A stretch of 64,000 bases of DNA, taken from NCBI GenBank assembly GCA_910586505.1, contig CAJUGV010000005.1, positions 140,810 to 204,809 on the forward strand, written 5' to 3'. Numbering within the stretch: position 1 is the first letter of the stretch; each line of letters opens with the position of its first letter. Below the pieces are notes generated by a model. It was not told where the DNA came from, searched no databases, and saw only the letters and a program-made list of their open reading frames with translations. Both the position numbers and the translations under genes were made by a program. Shown piece by piece: positions 61,985-64,000 of the stretch. This stretch comes from an uncultured Paraprevotella sp. GTDB lineage: Bacteria; Bacteroidota; Bacteroidia; Bacteroidales; Bacteroidaceae.

Positions 61985-62015
61985 TGTGTTGTGCGGAATA
62001 TATCGCTATATTTGT
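61985..62015 (+). promoter_or_regulatory. Promoter of the DUF6359 gene
   Basis: TTG (61985-61987) and TATATTTG (62008-62015) are about 20 bases apart. The start codon lies about 40 bases further on. Confidence 0.7.
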
Positions 62016-62053
62016 TTCTAAATTATTGTTCTAATAAATAAAAATACAAGCGT

Positions 62054-63427
62054 ATGATGAATTTTACTTCATTAAAAAGTTTCATGCTGGCGGCACTGTT
62101 ATTGGTGGCCGGTCAGGTTATGGCTCAAACGGTAGTGTTGAGCGAAGATTTTAGTAAGTGCACTTCGAGTAATCCAGATAACCCCGGAGACAAAATGGAC
62201 GGGAAAACGGATGAGTACACTCAGATTTCCGGATGGAGTTGCACAAATGGTTTTATTGGTGAAGGTAATATGAAGTTTGCCACTTCTTCCAAGGCCGGTT
62301 CAATTGTTACTCCGGCAATTGATTTATCTGATGAAACGGCTACTTATACGTTGAAATTTAAGGCTTGTGCTTGGTATAATGATGCAGTGAGAGTGCTGGT
62401 GCAGGTTGATGAGCAGGAAGCAGTGGAAGTGACGGGGCTGACCAATACCGGTGCTCCTTATGCAGCTTGTCTGAAAGAATTTTCTTTGGAAGTAAAAGGG
62501 ACGAGCCAGTCTAAAATTAAGATTCAGTCTGCTTCTGCAAGTAAGGGACGATTCTTTTTGGATGACATTGAAGTGAGCAAGCTTGCAGCTGGTGAAGTGG
62601 CCGATGCGTCTTTGTCTTGCCCGAAAACGGTTATCTTCGGCTCGGTCGGAGTTGGCGTGCAAGCAGTGGAAAAAGTGGAGATGTCAGGACAGAATTTGAC
62701 AGGAGATCTGAGTGTTGTGGTTGAAGGAGAAGGTTTTTCTTGTGCAACGACTACAATCGCGAAAGATGATGCGGCTAAAGCGGAATTGGAAGTGCTTTTT
62801 GTATCTTCTAAGGCTGGAGATTATTCGGGTGTCCTGACGATTTCCGGTGGAGGTCTGAAGGAATCGGCTGTAATTGCATTATCTGCGAATGTGGTTCAGC
62901 TGGAGGGTGAAGGAACGATAGATTCACCTTATACGATTGCTGATGTGTTTACATTGAATAATCCCGGAAGAACTGCATGGGTGACAGGTTATATCGTCGG
63001 CCGGGTTGAAAATGGTAATATAAAGGAAGGTTCTACGTTTAATGCGGATGGTGAATCGGTGAATAACTCGAATGTTCTGATTGCTGCTTCAGCTATGGAG
63101 ACCGATTATAATAATTGCGTGGCCGTGCAGTTGCCGGCTGGAGATGTGCGCAATGTCGTAAATTTGTCAGATAATCCCGCTAATTTGGGTAAGCAAGTAA
63201 ATTTATTGGGAGAAATGGTTGCTTATTTTGGTGTATGTGGTTTGAAGAATGTTACAGAGTATAAATTAAACGGTGTTAGTGTGGCTGATGTGGTTGCTGA
63301 TGCTGCAAAAGTTCCGGTTAAGGTATATACTTTGGGTGGTGTCGAAGTTGGCGATAGCCTGGATGGATTACAAAAAGGAATTTATATCGTGAAGCAAGGA
63401 GATAAGGTGAAGAAAGTGGTGAAATAA
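62054..63427 (+). CDS. Secreted DUF6359 protein with sorting-like tail
   Basis: This 457-residue secreted protein has a signal peptide (to about residue 24). A jelly-roll-like domain follows (about 25-175, VVLSEDFSKCTSSNPDNP to RFFLDDIEVSKL), then an immunoglobulin-like repeat (about 180-280). A DUF6359/OB-like domain (about 284-405: TIADVFTLNNPGRTAWVTGY) follows, and the tail is KVYTLGGVE...GLQKGIYIVK. It has no recognisable catalytic motif, so adhesion or structural binding is likely. A second ATG at codon 2 is an equal start. Confidence 0.78.
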   Translation: MMNFTSLKSFMLAALLLVAGQVMAQTVVLSEDFSKCTSSNPDNPGDKMDGKTDEYTQISGWSCTNGFIGEGNMKFATSSKAGSIVTPAIDLSDETATYTLKFKACAWYNDAVRVLVQVDEQEAVEVTGLTNTGAPYAACLKEFSLEVKGTSQSKIKIQSASASKGRFFLDDIEVSKLAAGEVADASLSCPKTVIFGSVGVGVQAVEKVEMSGQNLTGDLSVVVEGEGFSCATTTIAKDDAAKAELEVLFVSSKAGDYSGVLTISGGGLKESAVIALSANVVQLEGEGTIDSPYTIADVFTLNNPGRTAWVTGYIVGRVENGNIKEGSTFNADGESVNNSNVLIAASAMETDYNNCVAVQLPAGDVRNVVNLSDNPANLGKQVNLLGEMVAYFGVCGLKNVTEYKLNGVSVADVVADAAKVPVKVYTLGGVEVGDSLDGLQKGIYIVKQGDKVKKVVK

Positions 63428-63448
63428 TCTTTTTCATATAGAGATAAA

Positions 63449-63490
63449 AAGGCTGTCTTCTTTTTGGGGGAAGGCGGCCTTTTAATTTTT
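63449..63490 (+). terminator. Rho-independent terminator of the DUF6359 gene
   Basis: AAGGCTGTCTTC (63449-63460) pairs with GAAGGCGGCCTT (63470-63481) with two G-U pairs and is followed by TTTAATTTTT. Confidence 0.8.
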
Positions 63491-63964
63491 TATATAGCAG
63501 ATTAAGTAAATTCTGCAGGACTTTTCTAGTTTAAATTCGTTTGGTTTCTTTTTACTCAGAAGACGGTTTGTTTGTATACTGTCGTAACGGCTGGCGGAGA
63601 TCTTAGTGCTTGGTGGATAATGTTGGAGGCAAAGAGGATTTTTTTCTTTGCTTTTAATGGAAATGAAGTGATTGGATTTGCTGAGGGATTTCTTCGCGCG
63701 TGTACTTATTATAATATAGGAAGATAAGATTTTCCGATGCAGGGTAATGCTTTTTTGCTGAGCATGTGGTTTTTTTATCTGTCTTTCGGCTAGGGATGTT
63801 TTGTGCATCGTGTGTTCCTTGTATGTTTGGTCTCATTTTTTTTATGAAATTCTGGATAAGTTGTGTGACGCTATAATTTATTGTTTTTCAGTTTATTTTC
63901 GATGTTCATGTATTGCTTTTTGTTATTTTGTTGATATATTCCTTGAAAAAAAGAGCTGTAATGA
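63491..63964. other. A/T-rich intergenic stretch without a clear gene
   Basis: About 470 bases hold only short open frames, including a minus-strand one of 108 codons (63482-63808) made of lysine- and serine-rich low-complexity sequence. That frame runs through the terminator and lacks family features, so I do not call it a gene. Confidence 0.5.
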
Positions 63965-63996
63965 TTTGGTGGTTGTTCTAAAAGTTGTTACCTTTG
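63965..63996 (+). promoter_or_regulatory. Complete promoter for a gene beyond the right edge
   Basis: TTTG (63965-63968) and TACCTTTG (63989-63996) are 20 bases apart, a full match to the Bacteroidetes consensus. The gene it serves lies outside the window. Confidence 0.7.
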
Positions 63997-64000
63997 CACT

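Noticed and set aside
63482..63808. A minus-strand frame of 108 codons near the right end
   Set aside because: Low-complexity sequence translated from an A/T-rich gap, overlapping a terminator; no promoter box or domain.

Overview
The window comes from a gut-type Bacteroidales chromosome, most likely Bacteroides or Phocaeicola. Three things point there. Promoters carry the Bacteroidetes -7 box TAnnTTTG, in several cases with TTTG 18-20 bases upstream. Most starts lack a Shine-Dalgarno sequence. The gene content is typical: a LpxC-FabZ fusion, a propeller/Y_Y_Y regulator, DUF6057, GldB-like and DUF4861 proteins, and many secreted glycoside hydrolases and S9 peptidases. I saw no rRNA, tRNA, insertion sequence, prophage or CRISPR array.

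Layout. 0-1.2 kb: end of rpsF, then rpsR and rplI, and a small convergent lipoprotein. 1.4-5.6 kb: mtaB, a GT2 glycosyltransferase, a GldB-like lipoprotein and an RsmI-like methylase. 5.9-9.2 kb: a dipeptidyl-peptidase IV gene divergent from a YhcC-type radical SAM gene. 9.3-29 kb: an accessory region with secreted polysaccharide enzymes (GH105-DUF4861, GH3, GH2, a GH128-like protein, GH43). It is interrupted by a decayed patch near 15 kb and by a three-gene operon (DUF6057 membrane protein, CxxCH propeller lipoprotein, S9 peptidase). No SusC/SusD pair is present. 29-39.3 kb: a PIF1-TPR helicase, a class A penicillin-binding protein, an lpxD-lpxC/fabZ-lpxA-orf-miaA operon and pyrF. 39.6-47 kb: a 1468-residue GH78 rhamnosidase and its probable regulator, a hybrid-sensor-like protein that lacks both histidine kinase and receiver. 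47-53.3 kb: DUF4153, prfA, a thiamine salvage pair and purM. 53.3-60.3 kb: an eight-gene minus-strand operon, phoH-purC-menG-aroE-hydrolase-TPM-LemA-transglutaminase. 60.4-64 kb: DUF5715, a small periplasmic protein with a repeated leader, a DUF6359 protein, and a promoter for a gene beyond the right edge.

The most interesting items are the kinase-less membrane AraC regulator, the DUF6057/CxxCH-propeller/S9 operon, the sorting-signal-like tails shared by three secreted proteins, the strong Shine-Dalgarno sites reserved for ribosomal protein genes, and several unexplained structured leaders and repeated intergenic hairpins. All functions are inferred from reading the sequence; no database search was run.
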